The notes below the pieces were generated by a model. That model was not told the DNA's origin. It searched no databases and worked only from the letters and a program-made list of their open reading frames with translations. Positions 19,821-29,139 of a DNA stretch of 45,038 nt are shown piece after piece. This stretch comes from Planctomycetota bacterium (GTDB taxonomy: Bacteria > Planctomycetota > Planctomycetia > Planctomycetales > Planctomycetaceae): contig JAFEBS010000003.1 in the NCBI GenBank assembly GCA_018242525.1, positions 75,793 through 120,830 on the forward strand. The letters run 5' to 3'. The stretch's first letter is position 1. Every line of letters begins with the position of its first letter. The translations under genes were made by a program, and so were the position numbers.

Positions 19821-22109
19821 GTGCTTCATTTTTTTCTGAATCCCTGGATGCTGGCTGGACTGGCGGGCGTGTTGCTGCCTGTGTTGGCCCATTTGCTCAG
19901 TCGAAAACGATACGACACCGTCGACTGGGGAGCGATGCAGTTCCTGGAATTGGACCCGAGTGCGCGACGGAACCTGCGACTGGAAGATTTGCTGCTCCTG
20001 TTGGTGCGGATGCTTTTGATCGCATTGCTGGCCATTGCCCTGGCGCGGCCGTGGTTCAACGGATCCTGGCTGGGACGGTGGGCGTCGACCACGTCGCGCG
20101 ATGTGGTCATCATCATTGACGGGTCATACAGCATGGGATGGGAAGGGCCCCTCGGGACGCCTCAGGCGGCCGCCGTGCGACTGGCTCGTCAATTCGTCAA
20201 TGACCTGCGGTCCGGCGACACCGTGATGCTCCTGGATGCCCGCGAACAACCACGGATGGCACTCACGGGTCCCACGCGTGATCGAGTCCGGATTCGCCAG
20301 GCGCTGGACGACCTGCCCGCTCCCGGAGGGACGGCCAACCTGCACGAGGCGATTACCAAGGCGGTGCAGATCCTGGCGACGGGAACCAACGTTCAACGGG
20401 AACTGTTTGTACTCACCGACTATCAGGCCTTGAGCTGGCAGCCCGACGACGACACCTTGTGGGCCCGACTGGATGATCTGAAAGCCCAGTCAACTGTCCC
20501 CCCGCGCATCTGGGTGATGGACGCCGCTGGCGGGGAATTGGGCAAAGCTTCGAACTTCACAATCGAACGACTGCAGGTCTCGCGAGAATTGGCCGTTCCC
20601 GGAGTTCCGATTCGATTCAGCAGCAAGGTCCGATATCGTGGCGGCGATGCGGCAATCGCTCGCAGTGTCATCGTGGAAGTGAATGGCCAGCGATTGGCGG
20701 ACCAGACCCTGCGCCTGAATCTGGCACCCGATGGTGAAGCCAGCGTCGAATTCGAGCGGCAGTTTCACGAGCCAGGATCGCACCTGATCAGCGTGATCCT
20801 CGACAGCGATGTCCTGCCGGGTGACAACCGCTCCGATGCCGTGATCGTCGTGGCAGAGTCATTGCCGGTCGTGCTGGTCGACGGCGACAAGAAACTGGAT
20901 CCGACACGCAGCGAAACGTTTTTTGCCCGGGCCGCCCTGGCGGCCACTGGCGACGATGTCAGTTGGATCAAGCCCAGCGTGGTGACGCCAGACGCGTTGA
21001 ATGCAGATACACTGCGGAATGCGGCGGTCATCGTGCTGGCCAATGTGGCCGCTCTCACGGAACAGCAGCAGGCTCTGCTGGAACGATCGGTCGCCAGCGG
21101 TCGGGGTCTGTTGTTTACGCTGGGTGACAAGACACCCAAAAACGGATTCGCACTGGATCCAGATTCGCCGTTTGCCCTGCTGTTTCCCGTCCGACTCGAC
21201 GAGATTGCCAGCGATTCCGAGGCGGACTCAGTGGGGATCCGCGTGGCCGGGAGCAGTCTGGAACTTCCGTGGCTGCGCCAGTTTCGAGCCGACAAGGGAG
21301 GGACACTGACCGACGCACGGTTTCCCCAGTGGTGGAAAGTCAAAGAAGTACGCCCGGTCCCAGCCACGAAATCGGAGTTGCTGGAGGAGGAAAACACCAA
21401 GCCGTCCAAGACCCCCGAAGTGACCGTCGGGACGCCTCTTGTGATCGCCAAGCTGTCGAACGGGGCTCCGTGGATCGTGACGAGACGCTATGAACGTGGC
21501 ATGACTGCCGTGTTGACGTCAACCATCGACGCCGACTGGAACACATTGCCCGCCAAAACCGATTTTGTACCGTGGTTGCATGAAATGCTGTTCTCGCTGG
21601 CATCCACCTCAACCAACCGCAATGTCGACGTGGGATCTCCGCTGGTTTTGAACATTCCGCCGGAACTGAAGATCGACCAGTACGAGTTTGTCGGCCCCGG
21701 CAACAGGCGATTTCCGGCGGATCGAATTCCCGATGAACTGCAGCCAGGAGCAATCCTGACCGGGGTCAACCTGCCTGGGATTTATCGCTTCGCCCGCAAG
21801 GAGTCTGACGGCAAGCCCGCCGTCGATGATGAGCATTTCGTGGTGAACTTTGATCGCGGCGAATCCGATCTGACGATCCTGACCGAAGCGCAACGAACGG
21901 CTCTTTCCGGGGAGGATCGACTCGTCTTCGCCAGTGACCTGTCCGAACTTCAACAGCAGATGTTTGCCGATTCCTCGCGCACGGAATTGTGGTGGCTGTT
22001 GATTTATGGGTTCCTGGCAATGATGTCGGTGGAAGCGTGGATGACCCGCAGGATGCTGCGGGGAGCGACCGACCCGGTCAAAAGTGGTTCCGGTGCAGTG
22101 GCACAGTAG
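19821..22109 (+). CDS. BatA-type membrane protein with VWA domain
   Basis: This is a 762-aa inner-membrane protein with a GTG start. Residues 1-77 form the BatA (aerotolerance-related N-terminal) domain with two spans at about 5-25 and 57-76. A von Willebrand A domain follows at about 95-270, with intact MIDAS residues Asp100, Ser102 and Ser104 (IIDGSYS). A long extracytoplasmic beta-rich region and a final span near 733-750 (LWWLLIYGFLAMMSVEAWM) complete it. The layout matches planctomycete BatA/VWA proteins, which typically cluster with MoxR ATPase and DUF58 genes; neither lies in this window. A second VWA protein follows at 24639 after two genes on the other strand. Confidence 0.87.
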   Translation: MLHFFLNPWMLAGLAGVLLPVLAHLLSRKRYDTVDWGAMQFLELDPSARRNLRLEDLLLLLVRMLLIALLAIALARPWFNGSWLGRWASTTSRDVVIIIDGSYSMGWEGPLGTPQAAAVRLARQFVNDLRSGDTVMLLDAREQPRMALTGPTRDRVRIRQALDDLPAPGGTANLHEAITKAVQILATGTNVQRELFVLTDYQALSWQPDDDTLWARLDDLKAQSTVPPRIWVMDAAGGELGKASNFTIERLQVSRELAVPGVPIRFSSKVRYRGGDAAIARSVIVEVNGQRLADQTLRLNLAPDGEASVEFERQFHEPGSHLISVILDSDVLPGDNRSDAVIVVAESLPVVLVDGDKKLDPTRSETFFARAALAATGDDVSWIKPSVVTPDALNADTLRNAAVIVLANVAALTEQQQALLERSVASGRGLLFTLGDKTPKNGFALDPDSPFALLFPVRLDEIASDSEADSVGIRVAGSSLELPWLRQFRADKGGTLTDARFPQWWKVKEVRPVPATKSELLEEENTKPSKTPEVTVGTPLVIAKLSNGAPWIVTRRYERGMTAVLTSTIDADWNTLPAKTDFVPWLHEMLFSLASTSTNRNVDVGSPLVLNIPPELKIDQYEFVGPGNRRFPADRIPDELQPGAILTGVNLPGIYRFARKESDGKPAVDDEHFVVNFDRGESDLTILTEAQRTALSGEDRLVFASDLSELQQQMFADSSRTELWWLLIYGFLAMMSVEAWMTRRMLRGATDPVKSGSGAVAQ

Positions 22110-22181
22110 TCCTGCCCGCAACTGGGAACACTTTTGAATCAGGTGAGCCGGGAACTGTTCGCTTGTTTCTGGGGCGAAATC

Positions 22182-23687
22182 CTATGCCGCGGCCAATCCA
22201 CTACGGTCAAGCTTGCGACGAATCCACAGGGCGCCACCCAGAATCCCTGCTCCGCAAATGGAGACAGCGAACAGGGCGCGCCAATCGCCGTGGCTCCACG
22301 GATGATTGGACACCAGGAACGAATAGGCCAGCAACGCCAGCAGCGGCACGCACTGCGGCAACACGGCCTCATCGAGAATCCGCAGCAGATTGATCTGCAG
22401 TTTCGACAAGGCATACGGTACCAGGACGCAAAGTTCGAACACGACCACGGGAATCGTGGTTCCCCATGCCACACCTTCAATCCCCCAGAACAGGCACAGG
22501 GTGATACTCAATGCCAGATTCGTACAGGCCTCACCCAGGTAAATGAGCGCGGGGACTTTCACATGGCCGCTGCCAAACAGGAATGCACGCAGGATCCCAC
22601 AGGGAAGGGCGATCAACTGAGCCCCCAGCAAAACCATCAGGATCCGATGGGATTGCGTCAAATCCTGGACAGTCAGTTTCGATCCAACCCACAACGACAG
22701 CACATCGGTCGCGAAGAACCAGGCGCCAATAAACGCGCCACCCACCAGCAACAACACGATCCCCAACGTCTTGATCAGGAATCGGTTTCGCTTCCCCGTG
22801 TCCAGGGCTCCCTGCAAAGCACCAGCCGTTGGCATGCAGATGTGGGCGATCTTGTCGATCGGCTGCTTGGCGAACTGGGTCAACCGCAACCCGAAGTAAT
22901 AGGGGACGATCGCTTCCTTGCCGAGTAACAGCCCGATCGTAATCGTATCAGTTGCATTGATTAACTGGCTGGCCACCACACTCACGAAGACCATCGAACT
23001 GAATTGGCCACATTCACGGAATACCTCGCGGTTCAGCAAACGGGGTCCCACGGCCAGCGTTGGCAGGATTCGCCGGGCCAAAACGATGTATGCCAGGTTT
23101 TCTCCCACTGCGACCACCAGGTAAATCAAGGCGATCGTCACCAATCCGTACCGGTCGCTCAGAAACGCCAGAAACAACACGAGTCGAACGAGATCAAAGG
23201 AAAAGCCGATGCCGCGTTCCAGGTCGAACCGACGCAGCCCATGCAGGACTCCGCCAAACACGCTGCCGGCCATTCCCACCGCGACGTTGACGCCCAGGAT
23301 CAGGATCGTGAACTGGGCTTCGATCAAGTCGTCGCCCACCCAACCACCCCACCAGCCGGCCGAAAGACACAGGACGCATGCCAGCAGAAATGCCACCGCC
23401 CCCATCCCCAGGTAAATCGACAGGACGAGAGTGACAACCTGATTGATCCGCAGCCAGTTTCCTTCCGAATGGTACTTGGCCACGTAACGCGAAATCGTTT
23501 CGCCCAGTCCGCAGTACAGCAGTGCCGAGTAACTGGCGATCGAATTGATCAGCAGCCAACTTCCATAAGTCGACACGCCCAGCACATCCAGTGTGTACCG
23601 GGTCAGGAAAAATCCAATGACCAGGTTCGAAGCGTGAGTGCCCCAACTGGCCAGGACGTTGCGTGTGACAGAACCGATGGAAGACAT
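22182..23687 (-). CDS. Polysaccharide flippase (Wzx/MATE-like)
   Basis: The protein is 501 aa from the ATG at 23685-23687, with about 12-14 transmembrane segments along its whole length. The first part (VTRNVLASWGTHASNLVIGFF, then LTRYTLDVLGVSTYGSW) is characteristic of the polysaccharide transporter family, which flips undecaprenol-linked sugar repeats or other lipid-linked glycans across the inner membrane. The frame is open up to 23891 but that part overlaps the methyltransferase gene and is not protein-like, so the inner start is preferred although no good Shine-Dalgarno is seen. It follows a methyltransferase gene by 38 bp, so the two may act together on a surface glycan. Confidence 0.85.
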   Translation of the reverse strand: MSSIGSVTRNVLASWGTHASNLVIGFFLTRYTLDVLGVSTYGSWLLINSIASYSALLYCGLGETISRYVAKYHSEGNWLRINQVVTLVLSIYLGMGAVAFLLACVLCLSAGWWGGWVGDDLIEAQFTILILGVNVAVGMAGSVFGGVLHGLRRFDLERGIGFSFDLVRLVLFLAFLSDRYGLVTIALIYLVVAVGENLAYIVLARRILPTLAVGPRLLNREVFRECGQFSSMVFVSVVASQLINATDTITIGLLLGKEAIVPYYFGLRLTQFAKQPIDKIAHICMPTAGALQGALDTGKRNRFLIKTLGIVLLLVGGAFIGAWFFATDVLSLWVGSKLTVQDLTQSHRILMVLLGAQLIALPCGILRAFLFGSGHVKVPALIYLGEACTNLALSITLCLFWGIEGVAWGTTIPVVVFELCVLVPYALSKLQINLLRILDEAVLPQCVPLLALLAYSFLVSNHPWSHGDWRALFAVSICGAGILGGALWIRRKLDRSGLAAA

Positions 23688-23725
23688 TGGCAAGCGGCTT
23701 TTAAGCAGGAGGGAAACCAGAGACG

Positions 23726-24430
23726 TCAGGATTTGGAGGCCACGACCCACTGCTGACGAGCGGTCGGCCCCGCAATCTTGTCGACACGGAACCCGATCTC
23801 CGTCAGGGTTCTCGAAAGCCATTCCGGTGAATGGTGGTAGCGGCGGTAACCAGCGCCGGTCGGCCATCCCCGCCAATGCTTGATGCCACATGTGTACAGC
23901 ACCCGGCGGAACAGAAAGCTCAGTCGCGTCTTCCAGCGAACAGGTTCCATGTTTAGTTGGAACACGAACTGGCCGCCGGACCGCAACAGTTGAAAGGCAT
24001 CTCGAAAATAGGTCGTCAATCCATCTGGATTGATGTAGTAAAAGACTTCGTATGAGAAGATGGTGTCACACTCGGTGATCGCCTGGGGACGTAAATGAAC
24101 TCCATCCGCCACCTCAAATGTGACCTGGGGCAATTCGTTCCTGCGACAGGCTTCTTCGATCAGTCGCGGCGCGATGTCGACTCCAACGACACGACCGAAA
24201 TGTTCGGCCAGCGCCGTGGACATTCGTCCCAGTCCGCAACCGACTTCCACTGCGGTTCGATCCATGCCGCAGGTCATTCCCGTGATCGAAATCGCTCTCG
24301 CAAGATCGTCACGACCAGACTGCAAGACTGTGGACCAGTTCGCGTCGGCGGAAACCAGCTTGTCCATGCTGTGAATCCCGACTTCGTCCAGGGACTTGTT
24401 CCACCATTCGATGGACGCGGCTTGACTCAT
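23726..24430 (-). CDS. Class I SAM-dependent methyltransferase
   Basis: This is a 234-aa cytoplasmic protein. Motif I is AVEVGCGLGRMS (about 60-71), followed by the acidic residue of motif II in VVGVDIAPRL, then CDTIFSYEVFYYI at the motif IV position and LRSGGQFVFQLNME after it. This is a class I (Rossmann) methyltransferase of the Methyltransf_11/25 type. GAGG lies 10 nt before the ATG. The substrate is unknown; the flippase 38 bp downstream on the same strand suggests a glycan or glycolipid target, though this is inferred from context only. Confidence 0.85.
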   Translation of the reverse strand: MSQAASIEWWNKSLDEVGIHSMDKLVSADANWSTVLQSGRDDLARAISITGMTCGMDRTAVEVGCGLGRMSTALAEHFGRVVGVDIAPRLIEEACRRNELPQVTFEVADGVHLRPQAITECDTIFSYEVFYYINPDGLTTYFRDAFQLLRSGGQFVFQLNMEPVRWKTRLSFLFRRVLYTCGIKHWRGWPTGAGYRRYHHSPEWLSRTLTEIGFRVDKIAGPTARQQWVVASKS

Positions 24431-24638
24431 GACGTAAAGACCTCAATTCTCTTCGGAACACTGTCCGGTCTGCCCTGGTCGGGCCATCCCGTACTGCACT
24501 CTACGTCATAAACGGCCCCTGTTTGGACCGAGCGTGGCTTTTCCGCGACGCGGTCAGGCGTCTTTTCAGGAAAGGTCGCTACAATCGGTATCTCGCGTAC
24601 TTCGTTGTTTCCCGCAGACCGCCACCCGGTGCGTTGTA

Positions 24639-27179
24639 ATGCCGCCCATGACCCGACATCTCGTTTTTCAGGGAGCAGACTCCGTTCTGGTGCTGTGCTG
24701 CCACCTGGGCGCGATCGGGTTGACGCTTCTGCTGATCGTGCTGTTGCTGCGATACGAGCGGCAACTGGTTTCTGCGACGATCGGCAACTGGTTGCTGGTC
24801 CTGAGAATCTCGGTCCTGGCCGTCGTCCTGATGACGCTGCTGCAGCCGGTGCTCAGTTGGACACTGGACCAGAAACGAACCGGTCGAATCCTGGTGGGTA
24901 TCGACTTGTCCGACAGCATGGGAACCACCGATGTCCACGCGATGCGTGCGGAAAAGCTTCGCTGGGCTCGGGGGTTGGGCATGATTGGCAATCCGTCGAT
25001 CGATGCGCGCCTGGATCGCTGGCAGCAGGCGTTCGAGGAACATCGCGAACCAGAATGGGTCGACCCGGATGAATCCACAGACGATGATCGCAGGGCGGCC
25101 CTGGAACAGTCGCGGCGCAACCAGCTTCTGGCCATCTTCCGCGAACTGGACGGACTGTCCAGGAAAGAAATCGCCCGACGACTGCTCACAACTGTCCCGA
25201 ATCCGCTGCTCGACGAACTGAAACCCCTCGCCAAAATCGAGCTGTTCGCGTTCGCCGGAAAGACCGAAGCCGCTGAACGCGAGCAACTGGAACAGCTCGT
25301 CGCCAACCCCTCCGCCAGCCTGGTGACCGGAACAACGGATTTATCCCAGGCCCTCGTCGCCGGTGGATCCACCAGCGGAGAAGTGATGGGGGTGATCCTG
25401 TTCACGGAAGGACGCGATCTTTCCGGCAAGGCGTTGGCTCCCCTGGCCACTTCGCTGAAAGCCTCGAATATCCCGGTCTACCCCGTGATGCTCGGTTCCA
25501 CATTTCGACCGAAGGATCTGTCGATCGGGTCACTGGAGTATCCGCAGGCCGTTTACAAGAGTGACCATCCGCAACTGAAAGTCACACTCACGACCGTAGG
25601 CTTCGAGGGACAGACATTGGATGTCGAACTGGTTCCTGATATTCCCGACGCTCAGCCACTCAAGAAAACGGTCAAAGTCACGGGGCCCGCCGTCACCCTG
25701 GAATTCGATCTGGACGCAACGGAGGTCGGACGCAAAGCGTTCGTCGTGCGAACCCCGGTGCTGGAAGGGGAGACTCGGGACGACAACAACAGCCGCTCGT
25801 TTGCGTTCACCGTCGTCGACGATCGGGCCAAGGTGTTTGTCCTGGATGGGGATGCCCGGTGGGAATTCCGTTACCTGGAAGCCGCGATGTCGCGGGACGA
25901 ACGAGTTGACCTGCAGCGCGTGCTGTTCCAGCAGCCCTATCTGGGCATACTGCCTGAGCCATTTTTCCCCCGCACAGTGGTAGTTCCCGAGGACGTCTCG
26001 GACACCGCAAAATCGCCCTTTGCCAACATCGACCTGGTGGTCCTGGGCGACGTTTCGCCGTTGGACTTGAATGATCAATTGCTCCAGATCCTGCGCGAGT
26101 TCGTCACGGACGGGGGGACTCTGGTTATCTCTGCCGGAAAACGCTGGATGCCGCTGGGATATCGATCGCCGATCCTGGATCAGCTACTGCCACTCACCAA
26201 CCCGCGGTCGATCCAGCTCATGGACCGGTCTGGTGAGGCCGCCCCGTCTTTGAGAGGACTTCCGGTTCAGTTGACGGTCGATGGTGAGCAACAATCCATG
26301 CTGCAGTTTTCGGCCGATCCCGTGGAAAACCAATCGATCTGGAAGGGATTGCCAGGCCAGATGTCGGCGATCCTGGGGGATCCCAAGCCCGCCGCCACGG
26401 TCTGGGCCACCACGGTGATGCCTCAAGGGCAGGCCGATCCGCTGGCGGCCGATCGCAAGCATGGATTGATCATCCACCAGCACCTCGGTTCGGGGCAGGT
26501 GTTGTGGATCGGCTTCGATGGAACGTGGCGCTGGCGTCAGCGCGTGGGGGACACCTATCACCATCGGTTCTGGGGCCAACTGGCCCGCTGGGCCGCGGCC
26601 AACAAGGTGACTGCCGGCAATGAATTCGTGCGGTTCGGGCCCGAACGGCCGGATCTGGAACTGGGACAGGACGCCGTCGTCCGAGCCCGCTGGATGGCTC
26701 CGTTCCTGCAGAAGTATCCCAAGTTGAAAGCGCACGCGGAGTTTTTTCGGTCGACGGATCCGCCAGGGAAGTCCTTTACGACGGTCGAATTATCCCCCGC
26801 GGTGGGCAACCCGCTGCAGCACTCCGGCAAGGCAGTCTCGTTGCCCGCTGGCGAATACCGAGTCGCCCTGACAACCGAAAACGCGGACCTCGGTCCCAAG
26901 CCGGTGGAAGCGACGTTGTATGTCCACGACCGTCCTAGCCAGGAACTGAGCGAACTGTCGGCCAATCGCGACCTGCTGACACAGATCGCCGATTCCAGTG
27001 GTGGGCGGCTGTTCATGGCCGACGAATTGCGTGACCTGCCCAGGCAATTCAAAACGTTCGACGGCAACGTGTCCTATTACGAAGAAACCCCATTGTGGGA
27101 CCGCTGGCCCTGGCTGGTTCTGCTGTGTGCCCTGATGACCACCGAATGGATTCTTCGAAAAGTCAACGGATTGCCGTAA
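24639..27179 (+). CDS. VWA-domain membrane protein with GATase-like region
   Basis: The protein is 846 aa from the ATG at 24639; an ATG three codons later is equally possible. Two N-terminal spans (about 16-38 and 49-73) are followed by a VWA domain that opens with ILVGIDLSDSMGTTD (MIDAS Asp89, Ser91, Ser93). A beta-rich extracytoplasmic region and a class I glutamine-amidotransferase-like segment (LVVLGDVSPLDLNDQLLQIL, then GGTLVISAGKRWMP) follow. A C-terminal span is near 825-841. TACAAT at 24580-24585 is a candidate -10 box without a clear -35. It is a distant relative in layout of the BatA-type protein at 19821. Function in envelope assembly or sensing is typical speculation for this group. 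Confidence 0.83.
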   Translation: MPPMTRHLVFQGADSVLVLCCHLGAIGLTLLLIVLLLRYERQLVSATIGNWLLVLRISVLAVVLMTLLQPVLSWTLDQKRTGRILVGIDLSDSMGTTDVHAMRAEKLRWARGLGMIGNPSIDARLDRWQQAFEEHREPEWVDPDESTDDDRRAALEQSRRNQLLAIFRELDGLSRKEIARRLLTTVPNPLLDELKPLAKIELFAFAGKTEAAEREQLEQLVANPSASLVTGTTDLSQALVAGGSTSGEVMGVILFTEGRDLSGKALAPLATSLKASNIPVYPVMLGSTFRPKDLSIGSLEYPQAVYKSDHPQLKVTLTTVGFEGQTLDVELVPDIPDAQPLKKTVKVTGPAVTLEFDLDATEVGRKAFVVRTPVLEGETRDDNNSRSFAFTVVDDRAKVFVLDGDARWEFRYLEAAMSRDERVDLQRVLFQQPYLGILPEPFFPRTVVVPEDVSDTAKSPFANIDLVVLGDVSPLDLNDQLLQILREFVTDGGTLVISAGKRWMPLGYRSPILDQLLPLTNPRSIQLMDRSGEAAPSLRGLPVQLTVDGEQQSMLQFSADPVENQSIWKGLPGQMSAILGDPKPAATVWATTVMPQGQADPLAADRKHGLIIHQHLGSGQVLWIGFDGTWRWRQRVGDTYHHRFWGQLARWAAANKVTAGNEFVRFGPERPDLELGQDAVVRARWMAPFLQKYPKLKAHAEFFRSTDPPGKSFTTVELSPAVGNPLQHSGKAVSLPAGEYRVALTTENADLGPKPVEATLYVHDRPSQELSELSANRDLLTQIADSSGGRLFMADELRDLPRQFKTFDGNVSYYEETPLWDRWPWLVLLCALMTTEWILRKVNGLP

Positions 27180-27244
27180 CCGAAGCGATCGGCGGAGCAT
27201 CAAAGTCGAGTGTCGTGCTGGTCTCTTCGTGGGACCACACCGGG

Positions 27245-27288
27245 TGGTAAAAATGTATTTGACGTTTTTACCAGAAACCGGTTAGAAC
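27245..27288 (+). promoter_or_regulatory. Promoter with an inverted repeat over the -35 region
   Basis: TTGACG (27259-27264), an 18-nt spacer and TAGAAC (27283-27288) form a plausible promoter for the small secreted protein gene. A perfect 9-bp inverted repeat, TGGTAAAAA (27245-27253) and TTTTTACCA (27265-27273), brackets the -35 hexamer. This arrangement is suited to a dimeric regulator that would occlude RNA polymerase. Confidence 0.45.
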
Positions 27289-27314
27289 AAATCACCCTCA
27301 ATCAGGAGACTGTG

Positions 27315-27671
27315 ATGGTCCTTCCCAGGTTTCTGAACGTTGCATCGTCGCGGAGAGCACCAATTCTTGCGGCCGCGATACTGCTGGGAGTTTCAATCTC
27401 GGCTTCCGCAGCCAGTCGCACGCCCCGCAGCACCGGAGCAATCAGCCTGCAGCAGATGCAGGCTTTGCAGAGTCAAGTGCAGGTGCCGCGTTTGGGACCA
27501 TTGGAAGGCCCCTGCATGGATGGAGCCAATCGAATCAGCGGCAGTCGCATCACGCCCGTAACGCGGGGTCGGGGACCGCGCAAGGCGAAGAGCAAAACCA
27601 GCAAAAGCACCTCCAGCGCCAAGCCCGCCTACACTGCCAACCCGACGACGAATATCGGACGCCAGAAGTAG
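27315..27671 (+). CDS. Small secreted basic protein
   Basis: The protein is 118 aa from the ATG at 27315, fixed by AGGAGA five nt upstream. A signal peptide runs to about residue 32 (APILAAAILLGVSISASA). The mature part is about 86 residues, basic and low in complexity toward its end, rich in Lys, Ser and Thr (RGPRKAKSKTSKSTSSAK). I recognise no domain. It has its own promoter with a possible operator and a large repeat hairpin behind it, so it is probably a single-gene transcript. A role in binding acidic surface polymers or nucleic acid is conceivable but unsupported. Confidence 0.65.
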   Translation: MVLPRFLNVASSRRAPILAAAILLGVSISASAASRTPRSTGAISLQQMQALQSQVQVPRLGPLEGPCMDGANRISGSRITPVTRGRGPRKAKSKTSKSTSSAKPAYTANPTTNIGRQK

Positions 27672-27743
27672 CAGACGGTCCCAATGCAAACTTATGTGCC
27701 GAGTGCCGGCAGGCCTCGGACTCTTCGATTTTGCACGGACATC

Positions 27744-27843
27744 GGGGTCAAGTGGTTCAAAGTTCAATTCTCGCGGGATCCTCAGCGTGATGCTTCGAGT
27801 GAAACATGACCCGCGAAAATTGAACTTTGAACCACTTGACCCC
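27744..27843. repeat. 100-bp element with 34-bp near-perfect inverted repeats
   Basis: Arms 27744-27777 and 27810-27843 match as reverse complements at 33 of 34 positions around a 32-nt centre. The transcript would fold into a very stable hairpin. It sits between the small secreted protein gene and the oxidoreductase gene. A degenerate single arm occurs at 17411-17442, so this is a family of elements and not simply a terminator. No ORF or target duplication is seen. Confidence 0.8.
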
Positions 27844-27929
27844 TGACCTGGATGTGCTGGACTCCCTGACGAACGCCGCCAATCTGTATGATGCGGACTT
27901 CACGCACCCTGCATCTGAGGCGTCCACTG

Positions 27930-29015
27930 ATGAAAACTCCGGTTCAAGTCGGCCTGATTGGTTCCCAGTTCATTTCCACGATTCATGCCGAATCATTGCT
28001 CGCCTGTCCGCAGGCCCGATTGGCGGCGGTCGCTTCGCCAACTCTCGGGAATGCCGCCAGGCTGGCGGAACGGTTTGGGATTCCGCGTATCTTTACAGAC
28101 TATCGCGAACTGCTGGCAGTTCCGGAAATCCAGATGATCGTCATCGGCGTCCCCAATCATCTGCACTGCCAGATCGTGCTGGACGCAGCCAGGGCCGGCA
28201 AGCACGTCGTCATCGAAAAGCCATTCTGCCTGAACCTGGCCGAAGCGGATCGGATGATTGATGCCTGCCGCCAGGCCAACGTCAAGCTGATGTACGCCGA
28301 AGAGCTTTGCTTCGCTCCCAAGTATGTCCGCCTGAAGCAACTGCTTGACTCTGGAGCGCTCGGTACTCCCACCCTGCTGAAGCAATCGGAAAAGCACGAC
28401 GGACCCCACGCCGCTCACTTCTGGGATGTCGAGCGGTCGGGCGGGGGCGTCACCATGGACATGGGGTGCCACGCCATCGAATTCTTCCGCTGGATGCTCG
28501 GCCGCCCGCCGATCAAATCGGTCTACGCTCAAATGAGTACCCAGGTCCACGGCGACAAGACCCGGGGCGATGACAACGCCATCCTGATCCTGGAGTTTGC
28601 CAACGGGGTCATTGCGATGGCGGAGGAAAGCTGGACCAAGTTGGGTGGGATGGACGACCGGGCCGAAGTGCACGGCACCGGGGGTGTCGCTTACGCCGAC
28701 CTGCTGCATGGCAATGCCATTGAGACCTACAGTTCCGGCGGATACGACTACGCGGTCGAAAAGGCGGGCTCGACTCGGGGCTGGAGTTTCACAATTTATG
28801 AAGAAGCGTGGAACTACGGCTTTCACCAGGAAATGGCTCATTTTGTGGACTGCGTCCAGAACGACAAGACACCGCTGGTGACCGGTGAGGATGCACGCGT
28901 GGTTCTGGAAGTCCTCTTTGCCGCTTACGAATCTGCCCGGCTCGGTCGAAGGGTGGAATTGCCGTTTCACACGACGGCGGCGCGTCCCATTGATCTCTGG
29001 CGTCCGGCCATCTGA
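27930..29015 (+). CDS. Gfo/Idh/MocA-family oxidoreductase
   Basis: The protein is 361 aa from the ATG at 27930, with GAGG 9 nt upstream; an in-frame start 42 nt earlier is rejected for lack of such a site. A Rossmann NAD(P)-binding half begins with VQVGLIGSQFIS, and the family signature EKP is at 96-98 (HVVIEKPFCLN). The C-terminal half has GGGVTMDMGCHAIEFFRWML, with the Asp and His expected near the active site. It has no signal peptide, so it is cytoplasmic. It likely oxidises or reduces a sugar, inositol or related polyol. The beta-RFAP synthase gene follows after 124 bp, and TATGAT at 27887-27892 is a possible -10. Confidence 0.87.
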   Translation: MKTPVQVGLIGSQFISTIHAESLLACPQARLAAVASPTLGNAARLAERFGIPRIFTDYRELLAVPEIQMIVIGVPNHLHCQIVLDAARAGKHVVIEKPFCLNLAEADRMIDACRQANVKLMYAEELCFAPKYVRLKQLLDSGALGTPTLLKQSEKHDGPHAAHFWDVERSGGGVTMDMGCHAIEFFRWMLGRPPIKSVYAQMSTQVHGDKTRGDDNAILILEFANGVIAMAEESWTKLGGMDDRAEVHGTGGVAYADLLHGNAIETYSSGGYDYAVEKAGSTRGWSFTIYEEAWNYGFHQEMAHFVDCVQNDKTPLVTGEDARVVLEVLFAAYESARLGRRVELPFHTTAARPIDLWRPAI

Positions 29016-29139
29016 CAGGTTGGGATGCGCGCGGTCCGCGCGCGACCGCCTTGGCCGGGTATCCGCCATATCCAGCCCCCCTCGATGGAACATCCTCTTT
29101 CGATTGCGAATCGGCGTCTCAGTCGGCATCCTGCTGGTT

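Noticed and set aside
23688..23891. N-terminal extension of the flippase to 23891
   Set aside because: It overlaps the methyltransferase gene and encodes a non-membrane, non-conserved-looking stretch.
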